The notes beneath the pieces were generated by a model that made no database searches, was not told the DNA's origin, and saw only the letters and a list, made by a program, of their open reading frames with translations. Of a stretch of 64,000 bases of DNA, positions 20,817-29,419 are shown one piece after another. The number at the start of each line of letters is the position of its first letter. Positions within the stretch are counted from its first letter, which is position 1. A program made the translations under genes and the position numbers. The DNA is taken from contig OY776133.1 of assembly GCA_963675135.1 (NCBI GenBank), positions 40,579,494-40,643,493 of the forward strand, read 5' to 3'. This DNA comes from Galeopsis tetrahit (lineage: Eukaryota > Streptophyta > Magnoliopsida > Lamiales > Lamiaceae).

Positions 20817-23369
20817 TTATTGGGGTCCTGGGGGGTTAGTCGAGTTCAGAGGAATCCAAATATACATTGGAGTCTTGAACAGGTTTGATCTTTTAAGCTT
20901 TCGCCCATATTTGTTACAAAATAAGACCTTGTTGTCCTTCTCTGGCCTATCAGTCGAGTTCGGGTCTACTCTTTGGAGATAGCCTTTCGACTTGATCTCT
21001 ACTTGAGCAGGCACTTGTCTACGATAGTCAGAGTAGGGTTTGAAAGCATTAGGTCCATACGGTTTATAGACGCGTTTGGGTCTTTCCTCACTTAAAATAT
21101 CGTATGGTAGAGGTGGAGGATATAGAACAGCTTGTGTACGATATTTTGGAGCTACCTGTCTAGGTCTAGACGAGTAGAGTTGAGACTGCCTTATGAAAGG
21201 AGGTCTAGACTCTTGTCGTCTAGTCTGTACCTGTCTAGTACTTGTCTCCTCAGGATACCAATCCTCGTATCTGACCTGGTTGGGTCGTCCACGATTAGTG
21301 GTCCTTTGAAGATTAGTTCTAGGTTGAACAGGCTTGCTGTTACCATTCTTTTTACCTCCCTTGGTAATCGGAATGTTAACTCGAGCTTGTTTAGGTACAG
21401 TACCTTTAGAAGGAGTTCCAATATCGTATAACATTGGTCCTTTTCCTTTATCATTTGGCAAAAGTCTTGTTTTAATAGTAGTAGGGTTCTTAATGACTCG
21501 AGTAGACGAGCTAGATGACTCAGCACCTATACCTGTCTTGTCACCTGGGTCTCTATACCTATCTGACAATTCAAGGTTAATCTTTGAAGAATTAACCAGG
21601 TCAGTAAGTTTGAGATCAAGTGTGACAACCTCGGTTTCTAAGAACTTATTACGTTCTTCAAGTCTGTTGCACTTGTTCTTTAAAACATTGAATTCATTTT
21701 TCTCAGTTGCATGTGTCTTAAGTAGGTCTTGATATAACCTGTCTGTCAATGCACACTTTTCTTTGAGTTGTCTCAACTCTTCAGTCAAGCGTTCATTTAG
21801 GACTGTTACATTAGGATCTACTTTTGACTGAGCTTCCTTAAGATCAATGATTTCTTGTTTTAATGCAATGTTTTCATCACTGACTTCGATGAATGCTTGG
21901 TTAGCGAGTAGAAGGTCATCTTCGACTGCACTAGTCGAGTGCTGAAGACTACTTCCTACTTCACTACTAGCAGTGTCACTTTCATCAGTTTCTGAATCAA
22001 CACAAGATTGAAAAGATGTAGCAGATGATACCTCTTGGTCGATTTTAGCCATGCAGCATAGGCCATCATCTACTATGAATGCTTCGTCGTGATCTTGATC
22101 AGTTGAGTGACTAGATACGGACGATGGCAACTCGTCTGAATCCGAATCAGAGTCATTATTGACCATCATTGCCTTATTGCCACGATTATATCTTCTTTCT
22201 CTTCGAGCTTTACGTTCTTCTCGATCGTCAGTGCTCAGGTCTGGACATTCATAAATGTAATGACCTGGCTTTTCGCAGTTGTAGCACAAGAGATCATTAG
22301 TAGCCTTTTTAATAGGAGATTTATCCCTATGTTTACCACGTCTATCAGAACGTTGAATCTTCCTATCGTCAGACTCTTTATCTCGTCTGTTACTTTTCGA
22401 GACTTCGTCTCTCCTTTCGGACGAGTTTCGGTCTCGTCTGGTCTCAGACGAGTTCTTAGACGTAGATGCTCTATGGTCCCTATAGAACTTCTTGTATCTT
22501 CCGAAGCGTTTATTGAGCCTATCAAACTTTCTAACCATGAGACTCATCTGATCCTTCAAACTAAGATCAGTATCTAACTCATCTTTCACAGAGGCAGACT
22601 TAGTTCTAGATTTGGACATGTCTACCTTAGAAGACTTAGAAGAGCTAGACTTAAAGGCAACGTTCTTAGATACAGCATGTTCTCTATCACTACTGGCTAG
22701 TGGTTCATCTTCGTCTAAATCAAACTCATGGGCTTTAAGAGTTTGAAACATGGTTTCAGCAGTCCACGTATCTATATCTTGAGTGTTCTTAACAAGCATC
22801 TTTACCATTTTCCAACGACTATCAAGACTCTTCAAAATCCTAAGATTGATCTCACGAGCAGTATAAGATTTACCAAGTACTTCCAAATCATTCATGATCT
22901 TAGTAAAACGAGTATCCAGCTGGTCGATAGTTTCACCAGCTTTCATCCGAAATGATTCAAATCTTTGGACAGCTGTGGAGAGTTTGCTCTCTTTGATTAG
23001 GGAGGTCCCTTCACAAAGGATAGCTAGTCTGTCCCACATCTCTTTGGCAGTCTTACACTTTAACACTTTTCCTAGATACTCGTTAGGAAGGGTGTGTAAA
23101 ATGTAATTCTTTGCCAAACTATCCAAATTATTTTGACGCATTTCTTCTGAGGTTAGATCTGACCTGGGTTTCTTGACGAGAGTACCAATTGGTTTGCTTG
23201 GGTCAAGAACAGCAGTATTTGGAATCATTGTAACAATGGGTCCTTCTGTGATGACAGAGATCATTAGGTCGTGCGTGGAACTGAAAATGGCTTCCATTCG
23301 CAGCTTCCAGTAGTCATAGTCCTGAACCTGGAACTTGGGTAACTTGTTAGCGCTGATCTCAAGAGACAT
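20817..23369 (-). CDS. gag: Sirevirus Gag
   Basis: 850 codons, much longer than most copia Gags and as expected for Sireviruses. The N-terminal 220 residues are a UBN2/copia-gag domain (DYDYWKLRMEAIFSSTHDLM, then EMWDRLAILCEG). Then an Arg/Ser-rich stretch, the CCHC zinc knuckle CYNCEKPGHYIYECPD, an acidic segment, a coiled-coil region (about residues 490-590), and a basic C-terminal tail. It packages element RNA. The ATG at 23369 is about 180 bases after the PBS, a normal leader. The ORF is intact. A damaged relative of its first half is at 35250-36326. Confidence 0.9.
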   Translation of the reverse strand: MSLEISANKLPKFQVQDYDYWKLRMEAIFSSTHDLMISVITEGPIVTMIPNTAVLDPSKPIGTLVKKPRSDLTSEEMRQNNLDSLAKNYILHTLPNEYLGKVLKCKTAKEMWDRLAILCEGTSLIKESKLSTAVQRFESFRMKAGETIDQLDTRFTKIMNDLEVLGKSYTAREINLRILKSLDSRWKMVKMLVKNTQDIDTWTAETMFQTLKAHEFDLDEDEPLASSDREHAVSKNVAFKSSSSKSSKVDMSKSRTKSASVKDELDTDLSLKDQMSLMVRKFDRLNKRFGRYKKFYRDHRASTSKNSSETRRDRNSSERRDEVSKSNRRDKESDDRKIQRSDRRGKHRDKSPIKKATNDLLCYNCEKPGHYIYECPDLSTDDREERKARRERRYNRGNKAMMVNNDSDSDSDELPSSVSSHSTDQDHDEAFIVDDGLCCMAKIDQEVSSATSFQSCVDSETDESDTASSEVGSSLQHSTSAVEDDLLLANQAFIEVSDENIALKQEIIDLKEAQSKVDPNVTVLNERLTEELRQLKEKCALTDRLYQDLLKTHATEKNEFNVLKNKCNRLEERNKFLETEVVTLDLKLTDLVNSSKINLELSDRYRDPGDKTGIGAESSSSSTRVIKNPTTIKTRLLPNDKGKGPMLYDIGTPSKGTVPKQARVNIPITKGGKKNGNSKPVQPRTNLQRTTNRGRPNQVRYEDWYPEETSTRQVQTRRQESRPPFIRQSQLYSSRPRQVAPKYRTQAVLYPPPLPYDILSEERPKRVYKPYGPNAFKPYSDYRRQVPAQVEIKSKGYLQRVDPNSTDRPEKDNKVLFCNKYGRKLKRSNLFKTPMYIWIPLNSTNPPGPQ

Positions 23370-23549
23370 GATTTCAAGAAATAAGTGCTAAGTAGAGTTA
23401 TGATCAATAAAAACAGATAAGTCAAGGACAGGGAGCACGAAACAGATATAACAAGAGTATGTTGATCAAGAACACGTAAGCAAGTACAATCAAAGACCAA
23501 GACTTCACCCTAAGTCTTAAGTTGGTTATCAAGAAACAGCAGTTCGTAA

Positions 23550-23567
23550 ACTACTGCTCTGATACCA
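23550..23567 (-). promoter_or_regulatory. Sirevirus primer binding site (initiator tRNA-Met)
   Basis: Minus strand TGGTATCAGAGCAGTAG, two bases after the 5' LTR. TGGTATCAGAGC is the standard complement of the initiator methionine tRNA 3' end in copia elements. Confidence 0.92.
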
Positions 23568-23569
23568 CT

Positions 23570-24855
23570 TGTAGGTCCCCAAAGTTGAGTTAATAACGAG
23601 TAAGCTAGTGAAAATGTCTAGAGGGGGGTGAATAGACTTTTCAAAAATCTATCGAAATATCAGAATACAATATGCGGAATACGAAATTAACAATGAGCCC
23701 AATCTAAGTTTATACTCAACTTCTTAATTCGAGAACTCTGTTCTATACTCAACTTGTTTAGTTCAGTTATGTATGTTTAAACAATTAATCAGTTAACCAA
23801 TTAAAACAAACAAAACAGTAAAGTAAACAACACAAACAATTTATAGTGGTTCGACAACTTGTCTACATCCACTCTCACAACCCCAGTTGTGATGTTTCCA
23901 CTAAACTCTTCCAATCGAGTACAAGTGTATATTCCTGTCTTTTAAGTCCCAAGAAGAAGACTTAGATCTTCTAAGACTATACCTCCAGATATGTCTATGA
24001 TCTTACTAGAAATTTAACAAGTATCTAGCAACTTGATAAAACAACAAAACTAAAAACTTCTCTGATCTTCAGTAGTAGCCTTTTGAATTCTTCACTTGTC
24101 TTCTGGCTTCTTTCTGAATCTTCAATCTCTGCGAGTAATCTTCAATATATCTTCAGTATGTAGCTTCAGTATGCGTAGTTGCAGTAGTCTTCAAATGATC
24201 ACCATCATGAAGTATTTATAAACTTTAATCATCAAGAACTTAGGTAGTTGTAATCAACTCTTCTTGAAAACTAACTTCAACTGAATCTTCTTATCCTTCC
24301 ACGCGTTTCTTGTTATGAATTAGTTATTCCATAACTAACTTCTATCCTTATCTTTATACGCGCTTCATTTAGACTTTTAAGTTTGACTTGTCTAGTATGT
24401 ACTTGTCTTGTCTTGTAGTCCACCTGTCTTCTCAAGTAGTAGACTCCAAGTCTTCTTGTCTGGTCTTCCTTGTACAAACATCAATAGTAAACTATACTAA
24501 ACCTATCAAGACTATTACATTACTTTAAGCTTTCATAATACAAGCTTAGTCAACTTATTATCTATACAATCAAACTAATCTATTACATACGAAAACATGA
24601 GCTTCTATACATTTCAAATAGCTCAATAACAACCTAACATATACAAATAGCACATATGAAGTATAAACAATATACAAATTTATAAGTACTTTATCTTTTT
24701 ATGTGAACTCTACTGGTCTTGCTCAAGATGACTTCAACTCAACTAGACTAGATTAGTCAACACTTAGAAAATATTCAAACTACTTTTGGCTTATCAAAAC
24801 TTCATCTTTTATCTTTTCATCATGTAGGACTTGTTCTAGGATTCATATCCCAACA
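23570..24855 (-). repeat. Sirevirus 5' LTR (minus orientation)
   Basis: 1286 bp, adjoining the PBS. A minus-strand TATA box (TATAAATA, 24213-24220) is a likely promoter. It abuts the AAGGC duplication. Confidence 0.95.
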
Positions 24856-24860
24856 AAGGC

Positions 24861-25690
24861 CTAGAGGCCGAGGTGCTCCAGAGAGCCCTCACTTTACTTG
24901 AGACCCAAGTGGGTTACTGAAATGAGAGGATTTTATGAATTAAAATCTTTTAAGAATAAGAGTGAGAGACACTCAAAGGCCTAGAGGCCGAGGTGCTCCA
25001 GAGAGCCCTCACTTTACTTGAGACCCAAGTGGGTTACTGAAATGAGAGGACTTTATGAATTAAAATCTTTTAAGAATAAGAGTGAGAGACACTCAAAGGC
25101 CTAGAGGCCGAGGTGCTCCAGAGAGCCCTCACTTTACTTGAGACCCAAGTGGGTTACTGAAATGAGAGGATTTTATGAATTAAAATCTTTTAAGAATAAG
25201 AGTGAGAGACACTCAAAGGCCTAGAGGCCGAGGTGCTCCAGAGAGCCCTCACTTTACTTGAGACCCAAGTGGGTTACTGAAATAAGAAGATTTTATGAAT
25301 TAAAATCTTTTAAGAATAAGAGTGAGAGACACTCAGAGGCCTAGAGGCCGAGGTGCTCCAGAGAACCCTCACTTTACTTGAGACCCAAGTGGGTTACTGA
25401 AATAAGAAGATTTTATGAATTAAAAATCTTTTAAGAATAAGAGTGAGAAACACTCAGAGGCCTAGAGGCCAAGGTGCTCCAGAGAGCCCTCATCTTAGTT
25501 GAAACCCAAGAGGGTTAATTGATGAAAGGAGACGATTTTTGTGAATCAAAGTCTTTCAAGTACAAGAAAGTGAAAAGAAAGAGAAAGACGTAGAGGCTTA
25601 GAAAACCAAAGCCCTCCAGAAAGCCCTAACCATGCTTGAGAATTACAAAGACTAGATGATGAAGAAGACAGGTTTTATGATCCAGGAGTC
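24861..25690 (+). repeat. 120-bp tandem array, second part (about 6 units, decaying rightward)
   Basis: Rest of the split unit to 24961, then units from 24962, 25082, 25202 and 25322 (nearly identical), one from 25443 (diverged), and a further much-diverged one from about 25563. With the first part there are 7-9 units. Homogeneous units in the middle and diverged units at the edge indicate expansion by unequal exchange. Such 3' region arrays are known in Tat elements and are thought to seed satellite DNA. Confidence 0.92.
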
Positions 25691-26044
25691 AAGAGAAGAG
25701 GGAGGATGACCTCCCACAACCAAGTCACCCGAAATCAAAAACAAAAACTGTACAGCCAAGAAGTGATTTCAACGTAGCCTACAAGACCAACAAAAAGGGG
25801 GGAGGAAGAGAGCCACACCTCCAACACATTCTTTGCTGGTCTTGTAAGTTACTCATGCATGAAAGAGAAAGACAACAAAACATCCAACATCAAGCTAATA
25901 CGATTACTACAAAAAGCCCCCACATATCCAGGAGTGTGGGGTCCCCTATAAAGTATGGAGAGCAAGTATTATGAGCAGAAAATAAAGAGTGTAGCAAAAC
26001 AACAGAAAAATAAATTGTTTGATGTGATCATAGAAATGTGAAAC
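25691..26044. other. Spacer between tandem array and antisense gene
   Basis: About 350 bp, purine-rich and non-coding. It would hold the 3' UTR of the antisense gene. Confidence 0.5.
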
Positions 26045-28213
26045 TTAAACTGCTTTCTCAACAGCAGCTTCCTCAGCAACAGTCCCCTCGACCTCAACTC
26101 CTCCAACAATGCCATCCTCCTCAGCAACATGGTTGCTAGATCCTCCGCCCTCCTCTGGACCCGTAGTACCTCCCATGGTGTCTGCAACGCCAGTTCCTCC
26201 ATCTACTGCGGTTGCCACGGCTAGAGCGGAGTCATAAGGATATATCAGACGCTCCAGAGGCTTTAGCTCAGCCATACCTATCTTGACAGCCTGCAGCTTG
26301 GTGATAGTCTGACTCATTCCGGGTAGCCACCAAGGACTATCAGGGCTCTCCTTAGGATCCCCCAAGAATTTTGGAGGAGTAGCGAGTCGATCCAAGTGGA
26401 ATTCACGAGAGTAAGTTCCATTAAACCCCGGGGCTGAGTGCTCGGCTACGGCATTGCTGAAGCCGTGGTCGATGAAGTGAGGGATATGCGGCCCCATGGC
26501 ACAGAGGAAGCTCGAGCTCTTTAAGAAGCTGGACAGCCACTGAGTATGAAGAGTTTCCAAGAACTCTTGACCCAAAGAGGAAGTGAACAGGGACTTAATG
26601 CAAGCCTGCACTCCGACATCCGGCAGCTCGCGCTCCATCCGCTCCACCTCCTGCACCAGGTACTTAATCCTGGCTGCATCCTGCTTGCTCTGAGTCTGTA
26701 AGAGAGACAACTCCTCAGATAGAGCTTGAGCTCGCTTATGAGCTTTATCTTTCTCCGTGGTGATACCCTTGAGGGTTGACTGGAAAGAGGACGCTTCAGC
26801 CCGGAGAAGTTCAAGCTCAGCTACCATCTCAACGCCTTGGTCGAGTATCTTAGCATAGGTAAGACCAAACTACAAAGGAAAAGGAAATAACGCTTGAAGA
26901 TATGAAGAAGGCAAAGATTATAAAAATGGAAAATACCAGAAAATACCTCAGAAAGAAGATGAGCGCCATGGATCAGTCGATCTTCAGCAAGGGGCGTGTC
27001 GGATAACTCAGTAACCGGAGGAGCAGAACATCGGTCAATAAGGCGATGGAAAGGCTCGTATACAGTAGAAGGAGGAGTTCCCCTATCAGCACGGGTAGCT
27101 TTCCCCTTCTTCTTCTTAGAGGTGCCACAGTCAGAAAAGAAAGCATTGGCAGCGGAACGGGTTCTTTTGGCAACTGAACCTGGGACCTGAGTAGAAGAAC
27201 TAGGGAGAGGAGGAATTTTTGAAGAACCCTCTAGAGCCGGAGTCTTTGCAGAGCTCTCGAGAGCGGGAGACGGAGGAGCCTTTGGAGGATCTTCTGGAGC
27301 GGATAGCACAGGGGTCTTCACTATGCTGAGAGCAGGGGCATCTCGGGAGATATGAGTTAACCAACTCATTGCTACAAATAATCAAGAAAATTTTCAGAAC
27401 TCAGAAAACAGCCACGCGCAAGAAATAAAATACAGCAATAGAAGATTTTTTACCATCTCGAGAATCTAAAGGAAAATCTTGAGGACAAAAGCCGAAGTGG
27501 GAGAGGATGCGAGGATTTTTGCAAATGCCAATAATATCGAAATAGTCGTGCAAACGGATATGAGTATTGAGATTGCTCATAATAGTGTGATTGGAAACAG
27601 AGTAAGCTTTCAGAGGAGGAGGAATTACTCCTGGATTGTGGAATAACCAATCCCCGTGAGGAAATGGCCAATCAGTGGGGCTGGTAGCAAAGAAATAATA
27701 ATCTCGCCAAGATGAGTCTTCTTCATGGAGTTTTTTCAGGAATTTACAAACACGGGACCTTCGTCCGCTAACATAGAAAAAACCATCATTCACCTTACAA
27801 GAATGTTGGCTCAGAAATATTTCGGCAGACGGGTCACCCCCATTCCCCTTCACCAAGATGAAAAAACCTATCATGGTACGGATAGCATTCGGAGTAAACT
27901 GGTTAAGAGGGATCTGCATGCGGGTGGATATAGCAGCCAAATAGGGATGAATCGAAAATCGTAGTCCTGCCCTAAGATGTGCTTCGAAAAAAGCAAGAGT
28001 TCGAGGCTGGGAGATATCTGGGCGTTCATTTGAGCGAGGAGCGCGAAAGGCGTACTCCGACGGAAAACCATAGGCATGAGCAAGGTTAACTAGGTGAGTA
28101 TGGTCGATTTGGGAAGCGAGGGAAATCCTATTCTCTGGACTCCCCATCAGAGAGGGAGTCACTTCAGAGGAGTTTTGGCTAGCGGCTTCCGGCGGAGAGA
28201 GAGGATTTGACAT
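26045..28213 (-). CDS. Spliced antisense gene of the gypsy element (gypsy-type transposon ORF)
   Basis: Three ORFs join by canonical splicing into one 669-codon frame on the strand opposite gag-pol. Exon 1 is 28213-27454 (donor GTAAAA). Exon 2 is 27371-26947 (acceptor TTTGTAG, donor GTATTT). Exon 3 is 26869-26045 (acceptor TTTGTAG). Phases match at both junctions, and the exon lengths (760, 425, 825) sum to 2010, a multiple of three. The N-terminal domain (RTLAFFEAHLRAGLRFSIHPY, then a segment with W-P-x-x) resembles the 'putative gypsy type transposon' family (Transposase_28). A Pro/Ser-rich linker with a basic KKKKGKATRA follows, then a coiled-coil and an acidic/Gly-rich tail. It lies between the tandem array and the 3' LTR, reading toward pol. 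Antisense ORFs here are known in Tat/Retand elements; their function is not. The gene has no stop while pol has two. Confidence 0.78.
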
Positions 28214-28674
28214 CGATTTACAGTGTTAATAAAAGAAGAAAAGAAGGATAGCTGGGTTACCTTGAGTGGAAGGGCTATGGAATCAGACGAGGCGGCTGGC
28301 GACGGCGGAAACTCGAGATGAAGAACACCGGAGAAGAAGGATGAAGACGATGAGAAATTTTTGGGAAGAATGAAATTTGAAAAGTGAAGAGAGGAAAAGG
28401 GGGTGGTTGCGTGAAATAAATGAGGAGAGATAGGGGGAAGAATCGAGGGTTTTCCTCGGGAGGATAACAAAGGAGAGAGAAAAGTGATCGCGTGGAGCCC
28501 ACGCGCGGAACCCGAAAAGTCTCCCAGAATTGGAGGCGGGAAAAGCCTTTGGAGAAGGACATGTTTTGAAACTTCCTCTCCGAAGCAGGAACAATACACG
28601 TCTCTCCAGAACGACCTTTGTACTAAGTTCTAGGAAATTTCTCTACTCTCACAAAAGATGTCTCCCTTTTACGA
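28214..28674 (-). promoter_or_regulatory. Likely promoter and leader of the antisense gene
   Basis: About 460 bp upstream of the antisense ATG, between it and the polypurine tract. It contains a pyrimidine-rich (minus strand) leader and an overlapping open frame (28599-28159) that I do not consider a gene. No clear TATA box; placing the promoter here is inference from position. Confidence 0.3.
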
Positions 28675-28691
28675 GAGTAGGGGGGAGTAGA
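28675..28691 (+). promoter_or_regulatory. Polypurine tract of the gypsy element
   Basis: GAGTAGGGGGGAGTAGA lies right before the 3' LTR. Confidence 0.8.
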
Positions 28692-29419
28692 TGATGCGGC
28701 CTAAAAATGTCACCTAATAAGGAGTCGACACGTGTATGAATGACGGGATTGGAGAAGAAAGGATTGAGTCATCTAGTGTTCTCTGAATAAAGAATCCTCT
28801 CTAGAGGTCTCTCTGGAGGGAGCTCCGTCTAGAGAGGAGTATCAGAAAGAAGTAGTCTTAACATGAAGTCGTGGGCCGTAAATATAGGAGACTCCCGCGA
28901 TTTCAGGTCCAGACTTGATAAAAGAAAGACCTTGTCTTCCTTTATTTTAGGGAATGAGGTCCATTGAGCTGGAGGGCTGCCGAGTCTTCAGGGAGTGGAG
29001 AGAAGGGAGGATTTGGTCCACTCAGCAGGGCCGAGTCTCATGGGCAGCTCCGAAATAAGAGGAAGGCTTGACTTCCTCTCCGGAAAGTATCTCTATAAAT
29101 AGGTAAATTCGAAGATATCTCCAGGTTAGACATTCTTACTTTACAAAACTTGATATACTTTAAACGAAATACACTTCCAATATTCTTTGAGAACTGATTT
29201 GATACGTTAAGGATCTTGAGATCCTTATGAGATATTGATAAGCCCTATACTGACTTAGGCATCGGAGTGTCCACGCCGGACCCCCCTCCGGCGTGTTCTT
29301 TGCAGGTTCTTGGAGATTTCGAGTGAAGGCAACACATTCGAAGCAATTATACGTGTTCGAAGAGTAGGACATTTAATCCCGAGGATACGCAATCCTCTCG
29401 TGCAAATTTTGGCACATCA
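28692..29419 (+). repeat. 3' LTR of the complete gypsy element
   Basis: 728 bp, as the 5' LTR, with three differences, each T or A where the 5' copy has C or G. It ends at the ACTGC duplication, after which Helitron coding resumes. Confidence 0.95.

Larger units (their letters stand above)
11720..24855 (-). mobile_element. Complete Sirevirus-type Ty1/copia retrotransposon
   Basis: A 13,136-bp element with two 1286-bp LTRs (11720-13005, 23570-24855), flanked by AAGGC (11715-11719, 24856-24860). All its genes are on the minus strand, in the order gag, pol (protease, integrase, RT, RNase H), extra ORF, polypurine tract. The primer site is complementary to initiator tRNA-Met (TGGTATCAGAGC). The large coiled-coil-rich Gag, long LTRs and an extra ORF after pol fit the Sirevirus (SIRE/Maximus) lineage. 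The two LTRs differ at two sites by eye, so it is very young and younger than the gypsy it entered. Confidence 0.95.
4813..29419 (+). mobile_element. Complete Tat-type Ty3/gypsy LTR retrotransposon with nested Sirevirus
   Basis: Two 728-bp LTRs (4813-5540, 28692-29419) in direct orientation bound this element. It is flanked by an exact 5-bp duplication ACTGC (4808-4812, 29420-29424). Order inside: PBS, gag-pol, 120-bp tandem array, antisense three-exon gene, polypurine tract, LTR. Without the 13,136-bp copia and its 5-bp TSD, the element is about 11.5 kb. Tat lineage is inferred from two RNase H domains after RT, the RT motif series, the long 3' region and an antisense ORF, all reported for Tat/Retand-type elements. 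The LTRs differ at only three positions by eye, so insertion is recent. It disrupts the Helitron gene. Confidence 0.95.

Noticed and set aside
11461..25690. Regular 120-bp repeats as a CRISPR-like array
   Set aside because: No unique spacers; the repeats abut and the context is a plant retrotransposon.
28159..28599. 146-codon minus-strand ORF next to the antisense gene
   Set aside because: Overlaps the first exon in another frame and the leader; composition is that of pyrimidine-rich DNA, not protein.
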